Shown here: one piece after another, positions 8,467 to 16,884 of the stretch | Position numbering within the stretch: position 1 is the first letter of the stretch | Layout: every line of letters starts with the position of its first letter | Source of the DNA: Lactobacillus sp. ESL0785 | Lineage (GTDB): Bacteria; Bacillota; Bacilli; Lactobacillales; Lactobacillaceae | Direction: 5' to 3' | DNA length: 64,000 nt | Assembly (NCBI RefSeq): GCF_029395455.1 | Contig: NZ_CP113916.1 | Location: 1,426,001-1,490,000, forward strand | Notes under the pieces: model-generated | What the model saw: the letters and a program-made list of their open reading frames with translations, nothing else | Told to the model about the DNA's origin: nothing | The model's database searches: none | Made by a program: the position numbers and the translations under genes

Positions 8467-9404
8467 TATTTACTTTGCTCCAACAATTCATCAAACCGCT
8501 TGAAGAATAATTCCTTGTTGGCTTTAGTAACTAAGGTAATTTCACGGCCATTTGGAGCGTCTTCCATTCGTCCTTGGGCAATTCCTGAAGTAATCACTCG
8601 AACTTTACGCTGCTCAACTTCAGAAACGACTTCAGGATATAAAGCACTAATTGTAGTCAAAACATCCCAGAAATATAGTTGCGCTGTTTGCACCGGTGGA
8701 TTAACCAACAAGCTGTACCCTTGCCCCACCAAGTCCATTGCTGGATACTTGCGTAAGCTTGCCCAATGCATCCGTAATTCATCAGTCAACGGTAATTCTT
8801 CACTACTTTCAAGCCCCACAATTTGCATGGGAATGTGCGATGCTAACACACGACTAACAGCCTGTGGATCCCAAAAGGCATTCCACTCCTGGCTGCCATC
8901 AGCATTAACCATCACTACATTGCCATGGCCATCAAGTGAACCACCCATCCAATAAAGTTTAGAAATTTTTCTTTCAATTGCTGGATCTTCATCAAGTGCC
9001 CGTGCCAAATCTGTCAATGGTCCTGTCATTACTAAGGTAATTGGCTCTGTTGCACTTTTAAGCTTGGCAATCATGTCTAAATGAGCTGGCAGCTCTGCCT
9101 GTTTGGTTACCATTTTGCCAGATTCATTTAGAAGCGGCAAATAATTGAAAGAATACGAAGCCGTCCGCCATTCTTGAGGAAACTGATTGACTGCTCGCGA
9201 ATCTGACTTGGCGATTTCTAACTTGTCACCACGCAGATTAAAGCGGTCGGTCATCTTCCGACAAACCTCAACTGCTGGATCAACATAACCATCAGCATCA
9301 ATCGCCCCTACCCCTAATAATTTAATATCAGGTGCCTGCAAAAGCAGTAAATACGAGACCAGATCGTCAATGTTCCCATCATGGTTAAAATAAATTTGTT
9401 TCAT
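8466..9404 (-). CDS. inosine/uridine-preferring nucleoside hydrolase family protein
   Basis: 312 residues. The N-terminal NHDGNIDDLV matches the Asp cluster that binds Ca2+ in nucleoside hydrolases, usually DTDPGIDD; the three aspartates are kept. The region PITLVMTGPLTDLARALDEDP followed by WMGGSLDGHGNV is also family-typical. The enzyme should split nucleosides to base plus ribose. It is nine bases downstream of the second permease of the Nup transporter and overlaps the next exporter, so imported nucleosides are probably its substrate. Confidence 0.9.
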   Translation of the reverse strand: MKQIYFNHDGNIDDLVSYLLLLQAPDIKLLGVGAIDADGYVDPAVEVCRKMTDRFNLRGDKLEIAKSDSRAVNQFPQEWRTASYSFNYLPLLNESGKMVTKQAELPAHLDMIAKLKSATEPITLVMTGPLTDLARALDEDPAIERKISKLYWMGGSLDGHGNVVMVNADGSQEWNAFWDPQAVSRVLASHIPMQIVGLESSEELPLTDELRMHWASLRKYPAMDLVGQGYSLLVNPPVQTAQLYFWDVLTTISALYPEVVSEVEQRKVRVITSGIAQGRMEDAPNGREITLVTKANKELFFKRFDELLEQSK

Positions 9405-9413
9405 ACTTTCTCC

Positions 9414-10370
9414 TTATTTTGACTTGATATAATTTTGACCATCAGCAGCTGGCGCAACTGATTTACCAAAGAACAATACTAACACTACAATTGTAATCAC
9501 ATACGGTGCAATCTGCATGTAAACAGCAGGAATATGATTGAAAAATGGCAATTGATTACCAATAATACTGATACTCTGCGCAAAGCCAAAGAACAATGAG
9601 GCTAGCATTGCTCCAAGCGGATTCCACTTACCAAAAATTACCGCTGCCAAAGCCATAAAGCCCTGACCAACGATTGTGGAAACAGAAAAGTTACCGGAAA
9701 TTGCTTCCGCAAAAACGGCACCACCAATGCCGCCAAGAAATCCGGAAATTAAGACACCAGCATAACGCATCCCATAAACATTAATCCCCAATGTATCAGC
9801 AGCTTGAGGATTTTCACCACAAGAACGCAACCGCAAACCAAAGCGTGTCTTATATAAAACCCACCAAAGAATAATGGTCATAATAATTGCTACCCAAGCT
9901 GGTGCTGAAGTATTTTGAAAGAAAATCGGACCAATCACTGGAATATTAGCTAAACCTGGAAAAGAAAAATAGCCAAAACTCTGATTGATATTTTCTGTTT
10001 GGCCTTTATCATAAATAGCCTTAATTAAGAAAACACCGAGCGGTGGTGCCATTAAATTGAGTACCGTGCCGCTGATAATATGATCAGCATGAAAATTAAT
10101 TGTCGCTACTGCATGGAGTAGTGAAAAGATCAGTCCAACAATTCCGCCAACTAAGGCACCTAGCCATGGCGTTATCTTTCCCAAAGTACCAGCAAAGGTC
10201 AGGTTAAACACAATTGACGAAAAGGCGCCCATCGTCATAATTCCCTCAAGACCAATGTTAGTGATACCAGAGTTCTCACTATAAACCCCGCCTAATGCGG
10301 TAAAAATTAGCGGTGCCGAATAGACAAAAGTCGATGACACTAGTAAAGATAGAATCGCTACCAAACTCAT
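9414..10370 (-). CDS. nupC: nucleoside ABC transporter, permease
   Basis: 318 residues, eight or nine membrane helices, with GGVYSENSGITNIGLEGIMTMGAF near the N-terminus and GENPQAADTLGINVYGMRYAGV in the cytoplasmic loop, as in BmpA/NupABC and RbsC-related permeases. It overlaps the other permease gene by one base (10370). It forms the heterodimeric channel for purine and pyrimidine nucleosides. The symbol follows the lactococcal Nup system and is a family-level assignment. Confidence 0.9.
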   Translation of the reverse strand: MSLVAILSLLVSSTFVYSAPLIFTALGGVYSENSGITNIGLEGIMTMGAFSSIVFNLTFAGTLGKITPWLGALVGGIVGLIFSLLHAVATINFHADHIISGTVLNLMAPPLGVFLIKAIYDKGQTENINQSFGYFSFPGLANIPVIGPIFFQNTSAPAWVAIIMTIILWWVLYKTRFGLRLRSCGENPQAADTLGINVYGMRYAGVLISGFLGGIGGAVFAEAISGNFSVSTIVGQGFMALAAVIFGKWNPLGAMLASLFFGFAQSISIIGNQLPFFNHIPAVYMQIAPYVITIVVLVLFFGKSVAPAADGQNYIKSK

Positions 10371-11482
10371 TATTTTTGCCCCCCGTTATCTACCTGATTT
10401 TTTATTTTCGCAGCTGCTAAGTCAGGCTTCTGCTTGTCTTTAAACAAGCGACCAATCACATACTGAATAGCAATAAAGAAAATAATTGCGGCAATCACAA
10501 TTGAAACGATTTCATAAGGAATACCAGCAATTGTCTGCATTCCCAAGCCACCAATTTTTAAAATTGAGAACAACAGTGCAGCCAGCAAAATACCAACAGC
10601 TGTGCTGCCACCCAATAAGGCAACAGATAGCCCGTCCCAACCAATATCCAAACTCGTAGTCTGAGTAAAGTAATTTTGGTAGGTTCCTAAGCCTTGAACA
10701 ACACCGCCCAGTCCGGCAAATCCTCCTGACAAAAGCATTGATAACATTATATTTTTCTTGGTAGACATTCCAGCATAACGACTAGCATAAGGGTTAGTCC
10801 CAACCGACCGAATTTCAAAGCCAGTAGTCGTCTTCTTCATTAAATACCAGTAGACCACAACTGCAATTAATGCTAGAAATATCCCAGCATTAATCCGCGA
10901 ATCGCCAAAGAAAGAACTCAACCAACCAATTTTCAAACTGCCATTAGCGGCAATCGTCTTAGTCGTATCTGTATCTAGCCGCAAACTACCAGGCATAACC
11001 TGCTGCATTAAATATTGACACGAATAAAGCACTACATAATTAAGCATAATCGTAGTAATAACTTCATTCGTCCCAAATTGAGCCCGCAGCCAGCCAGCAA
11101 TCCCTGCAACAATTGCTCCAGCAACAATTCCAGTAATTATTGCCAGCGGTAGTAAGACAACTTTGGGTAAATTAGGATTAGCTAACACGACCCAAATTGA
11201 AGCTAACCAACCAGCTTGTGCCTGACCAGGTAAGCCAATATTGAAAAAGCCAGCACTGGAAGCAATCGCAAAGCCAATCGCTGTAAAAATTAGCGGTGTT
11301 GCCTCCCGAATAGTCTCGCCAATACCATTCATATTGCCAAGAGCACTAGCAAACATTGAGGAATAAGCCTGAATTGGATTATAATTCCAAATTAACATAA
11401 TTACTGCACCGATTAAAAAGCCAGCAAGAATGGAAATAATTGGTACTAAAATTCTTTTGGTTCTAGATGTTACTTTAAGCAA
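10370..11482 (-). CDS. nupB: nucleoside ABC transporter, permease
   Basis: 370 residues. An N-terminal helix (ILVPIISILAGFLIGAVIMLIW) is followed by GLPGQAQAGWLASIWVV, EVITTIMLNYVVLY and the loop SVGTNPYASRYAGMSTKKN, which mark the longer of the two permeases in BMP-type nucleoside transporters. It overlaps the ATPase gene by eight bases at its start and the second permease by one base at its end, so the three genes form one translationally coupled unit. Confidence 0.9.
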   Translation of the reverse strand: MLKVTSRTKRILVPIISILAGFLIGAVIMLIWNYNPIQAYSSMFASALGNMNGIGETIREATPLIFTAIGFAIASSAGFFNIGLPGQAQAGWLASIWVVLANPNLPKVVLLPLAIITGIVAGAIVAGIAGWLRAQFGTNEVITTIMLNYVVLYSCQYLMQQVMPGSLRLDTDTTKTIAANGSLKIGWLSSFFGDSRINAGIFLALIAVVVYWYLMKKTTTGFEIRSVGTNPYASRYAGMSTKKNIMLSMLLSGGFAGLGGVVQGLGTYQNYFTQTTSLDIGWDGLSVALLGGSTAVGILLAALLFSILKIGGLGMQTIAGIPYEIVSIVIAAIIFFIAIQYVIGRLFKDKQKPDLAAAKIKNQVDNGGQK

Positions 11483-13010
11483 GAGCAGTACCTTCTTTCT
11501 TAATTCCGGTCATCAACAGACCTAATTCTTCATCACTAGTTTCCTCTGGTTTAACTTCACCAGAAATATTACCATCGTGAAGCACGATAATTCGGTCAGA
11601 TAATTGCATAATTTCATCTAGTTCATAAGAAACTAGCAAAATAGCCTTGCCCTTTGCTCGCTCCTCTAATAGTTGCTTATGAATATATTCAATTGCTCCG
11701 ACATCCAGTCCCCGTGTCGGTTGAAACGCAATAATTAAATTGCTGTCACGGTCTAGTTCCCGAGCAATAATTACCTTTTGTTGGTTACCACCGGACAAGT
11801 CGCTAACTGGTAAATTAATGCCAGTGGTGCGAATATCAAACTTTTTCACCAGCTGTTGCGCGTGCTGATTAATAACATCACGGTGCAAGATATGATGTCG
11901 CGAAAATGGTTCTTGATAATAATCCTGCAAAGCTAAGTTATCCGCAACTGAAAATGGCAAAATTAAGCCATATTTTTGGCGGTCAGCGGGAATATGAGCT
12001 ACGCCGCCTTGCGTAATTTTACGTACCTTCTGGTTAGTCAAATCGCGATCATTAATCATAATTTTGCCCGCGTTAACGTGCCGCAAACCCGTTATTGCTT
12101 CTACTAGTTCATCTTGACCGTTGCCGTCAATTCCGGCTACACCCAAAATCTCACCGCCACGCAGGTTAAAGGATAGACCCTTGAGCGCGGCAACTCCCTG
12201 CTTATTTCTAACCTGAAGATTAATTACCTCAAGAATAGTCTTGCCCAACTCTACTGCTGGCTTAGTTAGTCGCATATCAACGTGGCGACCAACCATTAAT
12301 TCCGCTAAGTTATTATCAGTAACATCGGCTACATTAAAAGTGCCGACACTTTTACCAGCGCGAATAACAGTCACGCGGTCAGCTGCTCTTTTGATTTCTT
12401 CTAACTTATGTGTAATCAAAATAATTGATTTGCCTTCTTTGGCCAGTTCCTTAAGAATCTCGATAAATTCTGTAATTTCTTGCGGCGTCAGCACTGCCGT
12501 TGGCTCATCAAAAATCAAAATATCCGCACCGCGGTACAGCACTTTTAAGATTTCTACCCGCTGTTGCTGAGCCACAGTAATATCGCCGACCTTTTTGTTA
12601 GGGTCGACATTCAGGCCATAACGTTTAGACAGTTCTTCAACTTGAGTCTTGGCCTTTTTTAAATCTAACTTAGGACCCTTAGTTGTCTCGTGACCCAAAA
12701 TAATATTTTCTAAAACGGTAAATGAATCCATTAACATAAAGTGCTGGTGCACCATCCCAATGCCTAAGTCTTTAGCTACTGTTGGATTTTTAACATCAAC
12801 TTGGTGACCACGCACCAGGATTTCACCAGCCGTTGGTGCTAGCAATCCCGATAAAATACTCATCAAAGTCGACTTACCAGCACCATTTTCACCAAGTAAA
12901 GCTAAGATTTCACCATGATGCAAGACCAAATTAATATCATCATTAGCCTTAAAGCCGTTGAAATCCTTAACAATATGGCGCATCTCAATTACGTTCGTCA
13001 CATTTTCCAT
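11475..13010 (-). CDS. nupA: nucleoside ABC transporter, double ATPase
   Basis: 511 residues with two ABC cassettes, as in sugar/nucleoside CUT2-like importers. Cassette 1 has Walker A GENGAGKST and Walker B LIFDEPTAVLT with a degenerate signature (DITVAQQQRVEI). Cassette 2 has GIDGNGQDE in place of a full Walker A, and signature LSGGNQQK with IIAFQPTRGLDV replacing the usual DEPT. Such asymmetry is normal in this family. It follows the BMP genes after an apparent read-through terminator. Confidence 0.93.
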   Translation of the reverse strand: MENVTNVIEMRHIVKDFNGFKANDDINLVLHHGEILALLGENGAGKSTLMSILSGLLAPTAGEILVRGHQVDVKNPTVAKDLGIGMVHQHFMLMDSFTVLENIILGHETTKGPKLDLKKAKTQVEELSKRYGLNVDPNKKVGDITVAQQQRVEILKVLYRGADILIFDEPTAVLTPQEITEFIEILKELAKEGKSIILITHKLEEIKRAADRVTVIRAGKSVGTFNVADVTDNNLAELMVGRHVDMRLTKPAVELGKTILEVINLQVRNKQGVAALKGLSFNLRGGEILGVAGIDGNGQDELVEAITGLRHVNAGKIMINDRDLTNQKVRKITQGGVAHIPADRQKYGLILPFSVADNLALQDYYQEPFSRHHILHRDVINQHAQQLVKKFDIRTTGINLPVSDLSGGNQQKVIIARELDRDSNLIIAFQPTRGLDVGAIEYIHKQLLEERAKGKAILLVSYELDEIMQLSDRIIVLHDGNISGEVKPEETSDEELGLLMTGIKKEGTALA

Positions 13011-13034
13011 TTTGCTTATTAATTTCCTTTTTGT

Positions 13035-13065
13035 TAAAAAACTCTTTGTTTACACAAAGAGTTTT
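13035..13065 (-). terminator. intra-operon terminator between BMP gene and nupA
   Basis: Read on the minus strand the hairpin is AAAACTCTTTGT, four-base loop, ACAAAGAGTTTT followed by TT. It lies 11 bases after the BMP stop and 25 bases before the ATPase start. A partial terminator here would give more lipoprotein than ATPase and permease. Confidence 0.8.
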
Positions 13066-13075
13066 CAATTATTAA

Positions 13076-14152
13076 TTATTTAGTCGTTTCTTGAACCTTG
13101 ATTTTACCAGCAATAATTTGTGCTTTAGCCCGATTGACTGCGGTCCAAGTCTTAGCAGACAAGTTACCGTGTGTCAATGAAACACCGTTGCCTTTTAAGG
13201 TATAAACTAAGTGCTTGCCACCTGGAAATTTACCATGATAGGCATCATCAGCTAATGACTTTGAGGCAACATCTAATCCCTTCAAAACCGAGGTCAAAGT
13301 AAAGTTGCCCTTTTTACCATCTTTAGCCTTGTAATTACCCAAGTTGGTTTGATCAACATCAACACCCATTACCCAAACTTTTTGATTGGCTGGTCGTGCT
13401 TGATTACGATCCTTGGCTTCCTGAAAGACCCCATTACCAGCAGCACCTGCCGTTTGAAAAATAATATCGGTCTTATTAGCATACATTGACTGCGCCATTG
13501 ACTTAGCCTTGTCAGTTGAAGAAAAATTGCCAACATATTCAGTTGAAACCTTAATTTGCTTGTGCAGTGCCTTAGCTCCGTCTTGTACTCCTTGCTTAAA
13601 ACCAGCTTCAAACTTATCAATTATGCTGGATTTAGCACCTCCGATAAAGCCTACTTTATTTGTCTTGGTTGTATAAGCTGCTGCTAACCCACCCAAATAA
13701 GAGGATTGATTACTTTCGAATGTAACTGAAGCAACATTCTTTTGTCCCGTAACTACATCATCAATAATGACAAAATTCTTTTTGGGATTCTTTTTAGCTG
13801 CTGCTTTAACTGAATCCGTTAACATATAGCCAACACCAATAATTGTTTGGTAGCCAGACTTAGCAGCTTGATTAAAGTTAGGAGTAAAGTCTGATGCACT
13901 ATCTGATTGAAAATATTGGTAGCCTTTACCCCGAGTAAACCCGTGTTCTTTACCATACGCCTTAAAGCCCTGCCAAGCAGCTTGATTAAACGATTGGTCA
14001 TCAACCCCATTACTATCAGTAATTAAAGCTACACTGCCTTTACTATTTTGACTTCCCGAACTTTGCTTTTTGCCAGAGCACGCACTCAAAACCAAACCAA
14101 CTGATGCCACAACTGTGCCTAAAGCCAATAACTTACTAAATTTACGCTGCAA
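13076..14152 (-). CDS. bmpA: BMP-family nucleoside-binding lipoprotein (second copy)
   Basis: 358 residues from the TTG at 14152. This start is preferred because GGAGGG lies 8 bases upstream, while an in-frame ATG 15 bases earlier overlaps that Shine-Dalgarno sequence itself. The lipobox LSAC is at about residue 24. The body carries DSNGVDDQSFNQAAWQGFKAYG, GVGYMLTDSV and MGVDVDQTNLGNYK, as in the BMP (PnrA/BmpA) nucleoside-binding family. It should capture nucleosides outside the membrane for the Nup permeases. It is about half-identical to the neighbouring copy. Confidence 0.93.
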   Translation of the reverse strand: MQRKFSKLLALGTVVASVGLVLSACSGKKQSSGSQNSKGSVALITDSNGVDDQSFNQAAWQGFKAYGKEHGFTRGKGYQYFQSDSASDFTPNFNQAAKSGYQTIIGVGYMLTDSVKAAAKKNPKKNFVIIDDVVTGQKNVASVTFESNQSSYLGGLAAAYTTKTNKVGFIGGAKSSIIDKFEAGFKQGVQDGAKALHKQIKVSTEYVGNFSSTDKAKSMAQSMYANKTDIIFQTAGAAGNGVFQEAKDRNQARPANQKVWVMGVDVDQTNLGNYKAKDGKKGNFTLTSVLKGLDVASKSLADDAYHGKFPGGKHLVYTLKGNGVSLTHGNLSAKTWTAVNRAKAQIIAGKIKVQETTK

Positions 14153-14166
14153 TTTTCTGCCCTCCA

Positions 14167-14184
14167 TAAATAACGAACTATTTA
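14167..14184. promoter_or_regulatory. PurBox-like imperfect palindrome, copy 1
   Basis: TAAATAACGAACTATTTA. The core matches the lactococcal PurBox AWWWCCGAACWWT at 12 of 13 positions on the plus strand. It lies immediately upstream of the bmpA start and is nearly identical to 14261-14278. Family knowledge (PurR control of purine uptake) makes a regulatory role plausible, but it is unproven. Confidence 0.4.
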
Positions 14185-14260
14185 TATCTATTTTATCTTA
14201 AAAATACGCAATTGCAACAGTATTATTTTTTATTATTGGCTAAAGCAGTTTTGCGTGCGC

Positions 14261-14278
14261 TAAATAGCGAACTATTTA
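14261..14278. promoter_or_regulatory. PurBox-like imperfect palindrome, copy 2
   Basis: TAAATAGCGAACTATTTA, differing from copy 1 by one base. It includes the stop codon of the upstream BMP gene. On the transcript it can also form a short hairpin, so an RNA-level role (processing or stability) is an alternative. Confidence 0.4.
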
Positions 14279-15363
14279 GCTGGGTGAATCGGCACCTTAA
14301 TTGACCCAGCAATAATTTGCGACCGCGCCTCTTGAGCAATTTTCCAAGCAGTAGGTGTAATTTGGCCCCGCTTAATTGAGACACCATTGGTCTTTAAGCC
14401 GTAAACAAGATGTTGTCCGCCAGGAAACTTACCGTTATATGCCCGATTAGCGATATCTTGGGTAGCAATATTAACGCCAGTGATCACTGAAGTTAAGACA
14501 AAGTTCGCTTTTTTACCATCCTTTGACTTGTAATTACCCAAGTAAGACTGGTCGACATCAACACCGATAGCCCAGACACGCTTAGAAGCAGGCCGATTTT
14601 GGTTAATGGACTTAGCCTCTTGAAATAGTCCATCGCCAGTAGAGCCAGAGGCATGGAAGATAATATCTGCTTTTTTCGCATACATCGATTGGGCAATTGC
14701 TTTACCCTTGTCTGCACTGGTAAAACTACCAGCATATTGATTTAAAAGTGTTACTTTTTTATGCAGTCTTTTGGCTTCATCGTTAACGCCCTTAGTAAAG
14801 CCAGCATCAAACAGGTCAATAATATTGCCGTGAACGCCACCAATAAACCCAATTACGTTTGTCTTAGTTTCAGCAGCAGCGACAACTCCTGCTAAGTAAG
14901 CTGCTTGCTCACTCTTAAAGTTAGCCGAAGCAACATTCTTTTGTCCGTTGATTACCTCATCCACAATAACGTAGTTCTTTTTAGGATTCTTCTTAGCTGC
15001 TGCACTGACAGCATCTTTTAGGTTATAACCAATGCCAAAAATTGTTTGATACCCGGCTTTACTGGCCTGATCAAAGTTAGGAACAAAATCAGCATCACTG
15101 CTTGATTGGAAATACTGGTAACCATTCTTGCCACGCTGTAAATTATGTTGCTTGCCATATGCCTTGAACCCATTCCACGCTGATTGGTTAAACGAATTAT
15201 CATTAACTCCAGCTGCTGTTGTTACCAAAGCAATGGAGTGTTTAGAACTATCACTACTATTACCACTGCCACCCTGCTTTTTACCAGAACATGCTGTTAA
15301 CACCATACCGGCTGTAAAGACCAGTGCTGCTGTTGACCAAATTTTCTTAAACTTTATGCTCAT
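14272..15363 (-). CDS. bmpA: BMP-family nucleoside-binding lipoprotein (first copy)
   Basis: 363 residues starting at the ATG behind AGGAGG. The lipobox LTAC is at about residue 24-25. It has the same family blocks as the second copy: AAGVNDNSFNQSAWNGFKAYG, GIGYNLKDAV and IGVDVDQSYLGNYK. Two paralogous binding proteins feeding one permease could widen the nucleoside range. A promoter with TTGACA (15424-15419) and TATTTT (15401-15396) separated by 17 bases lies directly upstream, making this the first gene of the operon. Confidence 0.93.
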   Translation of the reverse strand: MSIKFKKIWSTAALVFTAGMVLTACSGKKQGGSGNSSDSSKHSIALVTTAAGVNDNSFNQSAWNGFKAYGKQHNLQRGKNGYQYFQSSSDADFVPNFDQASKAGYQTIFGIGYNLKDAVSAAAKKNPKKNYVIVDEVINGQKNVASANFKSEQAAYLAGVVAAAETKTNVIGFIGGVHGNIIDLFDAGFTKGVNDEAKRLHKKVTLLNQYAGSFTSADKGKAIAQSMYAKKADIIFHASGSTGDGLFQEAKSINQNRPASKRVWAIGVDVDQSYLGNYKSKDGKKANFVLTSVITGVNIATQDIANRAYNGKFPGGQHLVYGLKTNGVSIKRGQITPTAWKIAQEARSQIIAGSIKVPIHPAK

Positions 15364-15395
15364 GTTGTAACCTCCTAAACATCTTTTCAGTTACT

Positions 15396-15424
15396 AAAAT
15401 ATCAATATTTAGTGGTTATGTCAA
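15396..15424 (-). promoter_or_regulatory. promoter of the BMP/Nup operon
   Basis: On the minus strand TTGACA, 17 bases, TATTTT, then an untranslated leader of only about 25 bases to the ATG. No riboswitch fits in such a short leader. Confidence 0.6.
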
Positions 15425-15624
15425 AGGCTCACCACAAGATAAAGTGTTGATTTATCAAGATTCTTATAATTGGTCTAGAACATGTCCCAAGACAGTCACA
15501 CCATTATTTTTGTATGCTTCAAAGCAGAATTTGAAAATTTTTTGAAATTTATCGACTTATGTAAAATTAACCAAAGAAATAGATACTTTTTGCGTTTAAT
15601 AAAATTAGTTTACTGAATGAGAGA

Positions 15625-15735
15625 CCTTAACTTATCTAGCAATAATTTGCGTACACTGCTTTTAAACAGCTGTCTAAACCGCTGCATTTAAATTCCCTTT
15701 ATTAATTGCAACATCATTATTTTTCAAGCTATTTA
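15625..15735 (-). pseudogene. remnant of a third BMP lipoprotein gene (C-terminal end)
   Basis: Minus-strand translation gives LKNNDVAINKGNLNAAV, stop, TAV, stop, KQCTQIIA. This aligns residue by residue with the C-terminal end of the intact BMP proteins (LKGNGVSLTHGNLSAKTW, TAV, AKAQIIAGKIK). Two in-frame stops and the loss of everything upstream show a dead third paralogue. Confidence 0.8.
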
Positions 15736-15904
15736 ACTATCTTTTTATTCATACAACATAATATATTAGTTTAATAATAATTTTGTACAGTATTAATCAT
15801 AATTAAAACAAAAAAGCACCAGCAAGACTGATACCTAATTTTTGAAATATTCACTTATTTTTGACTTTGCCTGTGGTGACATTAAATTAAGCCATGGCAA
15901 TTTA

Positions 15905-16027
15905 CTAAATTTTACCCAAATTAGTACAGACATTCACTAAACTTGACCACTCTTGCTCCTTAGCATCGCCAACTGGGACCACCCAATAATCACAACCATT
16001 CTTTAAACGGTAAATTAGTAATACAGC
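15905..16027 (-). pseudogene. unidentified C-terminal coding remnant
   Basis: A 40-codon open stretch follows an in-frame stop and contains KNGCDYWVVPVGDAKEQEW and then TNLGKI before TAG TAA. Composition looks protein-like (WVVPVG), but there is no start codon or ribosome site. It is probably the tail of a deleted gene; I do not recognise the family. Confidence 0.35.
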
Positions 16028-16067
16028 TTATGTTTGGCAATTATAAATCACAACCCTAGCTCGCAAC

Positions 16068-16721
16068 TTACACATCCCATTCTTGAATAAATTCTTTAAC
16101 AAAATTATGCATATATTCAGTTCTAATATGAGCTTCTTTTTTACCGCCAGCCGTATTCATTAAATCTTCAAGCTGAAATAATTTTTCATAAAAGTGATTA
16201 ATTGTCGTCTCCTGATGCTGACGATATTGATCATGGCTGACTAATTTTTGCGGCTTAATTGTTGGATCATAAATCACATTACCATGAGCACCACCATAAG
16301 TAAAAGCACGCGCAATTCCAATTGCACCCAGGCTTTCAATCCGATCAGCATCTTGAACATATTGTCCCGAAACAGGTAACTGATAATGGTGTTCAATATT
16401 TTTAGAAAATGACATATGCTGCATCGTAAACAAAATGTCCTTCATTTCTAAAGACGTAAAACCAACTTGTGACAAAATTTTTTGGATATTGGTCAAGACA
16501 ATTTCTGGATCCGGACAAATTTTTTCATCAATTGTGTCATGTAAATACCCAGCTGCTTCAATAATTGCCACTATGCGACTATCTTGGTGCGCATTAGAAT
16601 TATCCTGCAAGTACATTTTTTTAGCTAAGTGAGCTACTCGCTGACCATGATAAAAGTCGTGACCAGTTTTTTCATCTTTAAGCTGTTTCCTAACAAAATT
16701 GATTACCTCAGTTATCTCCAA
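16068..16721 (-). CDS. HD-domain phosphohydrolase
   Basis: 217 residues from the TTG at 16721, preceded by GAAAGGA. A longer frame upstream runs through tRNA-Thr and cannot be genuine protein. The HD metal-binding set is visible: HDFYHGQRVAHLAKKMY, then AAGYLHDTIDEK and later YVQDADRIESLGAIGIARAF. Such YedJ/PgpH-like single-domain HD proteins hydrolyse nucleotides or other phosphoesters; substrate unknown. It is the gene just after the tRNA on the minus strand. Confidence 0.85.
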   Translation of the reverse strand: MEITEVINFVRKQLKDEKTGHDFYHGQRVAHLAKKMYLQDNSNAHQDSRIVAIIEAAGYLHDTIDEKICPDPEIVLTNIQKILSQVGFTSLEMKDILFTMQHMSFSKNIEHHYQLPVSGQYVQDADRIESLGAIGIARAFTYGGAHGNVIYDPTIKPQKLVSHDQYRQHQETTINHFYEKLFQLEDLMNTAGGKKEAHIRTEYMHNFVKEFIQEWDV

Positions 16722-16753
16722 TTTGAGTGTCCTTTCTATTAATTTCAATATTA

Positions 16754-16826
16754 AGCCACTTCCCAGATTTGAACTGGGGACCTCCTCCTTACCACGGCGG
16801 TGCTCTACCTCCTGAGCTAAAGTGGC
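16754..16826 (-). tRNA. tRNA-Thr (anticodon GGT)
   Basis: Acceptor GCCACTT/AAGTGGC, D arm GCTC/GAGC, anticodon loop GTGGTAA with GGT, T arm CCCAG/CTGGG with loop TTCAAAT, discriminator T, 73 bases. The anticodon stem CCGCC/GGAGG has a central G-A mismatch, and position 32 is G rather than a pyrimidine. No CCA is encoded. Confidence 0.88.
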
Positions 16827-16840
16827 AAGTCTATTGTACC

Positions 16841-16872
16841 AAAAAAGCATTCGTTATGATCGAATGCTTTTA
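16841..16872 (-). terminator. terminator of the YbjQ-family gene
   Basis: Minus strand AAAAGCATTCG, seven-base loop, CGAATGCTTTTTT. It separates the YbjQ-family gene from tRNA-Thr. Confidence 0.8.
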
Positions 16873-16884
16873 AAGAATTAATAT

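Larger units (their letters stand above)
15364..16067. other. 704-base spacer with gene remnants
   Basis: The spacer contains the BMP operon promoter next to 15424, a decayed BMP fragment at 15625-15735 and a short orphan coding remnant at 15905-16027. The remainder is AT-rich with no further coding or structural signal I can support. It looks like a region of gene decay. Confidence 0.6.

Noticed and set aside
7919..8955. Plus-strand ORFs opposite the DHA2 exporter and nucleoside hydrolase
   Set aside because: They are antisense to well-supported genes, have unlikely amino acid composition and lack ribosome sites.
15364..15480. Purine riboswitch before the BMP operon
   Set aside because: The likely promoter leaves only about 25 bases of leader, and no purine aptamer core is seen.
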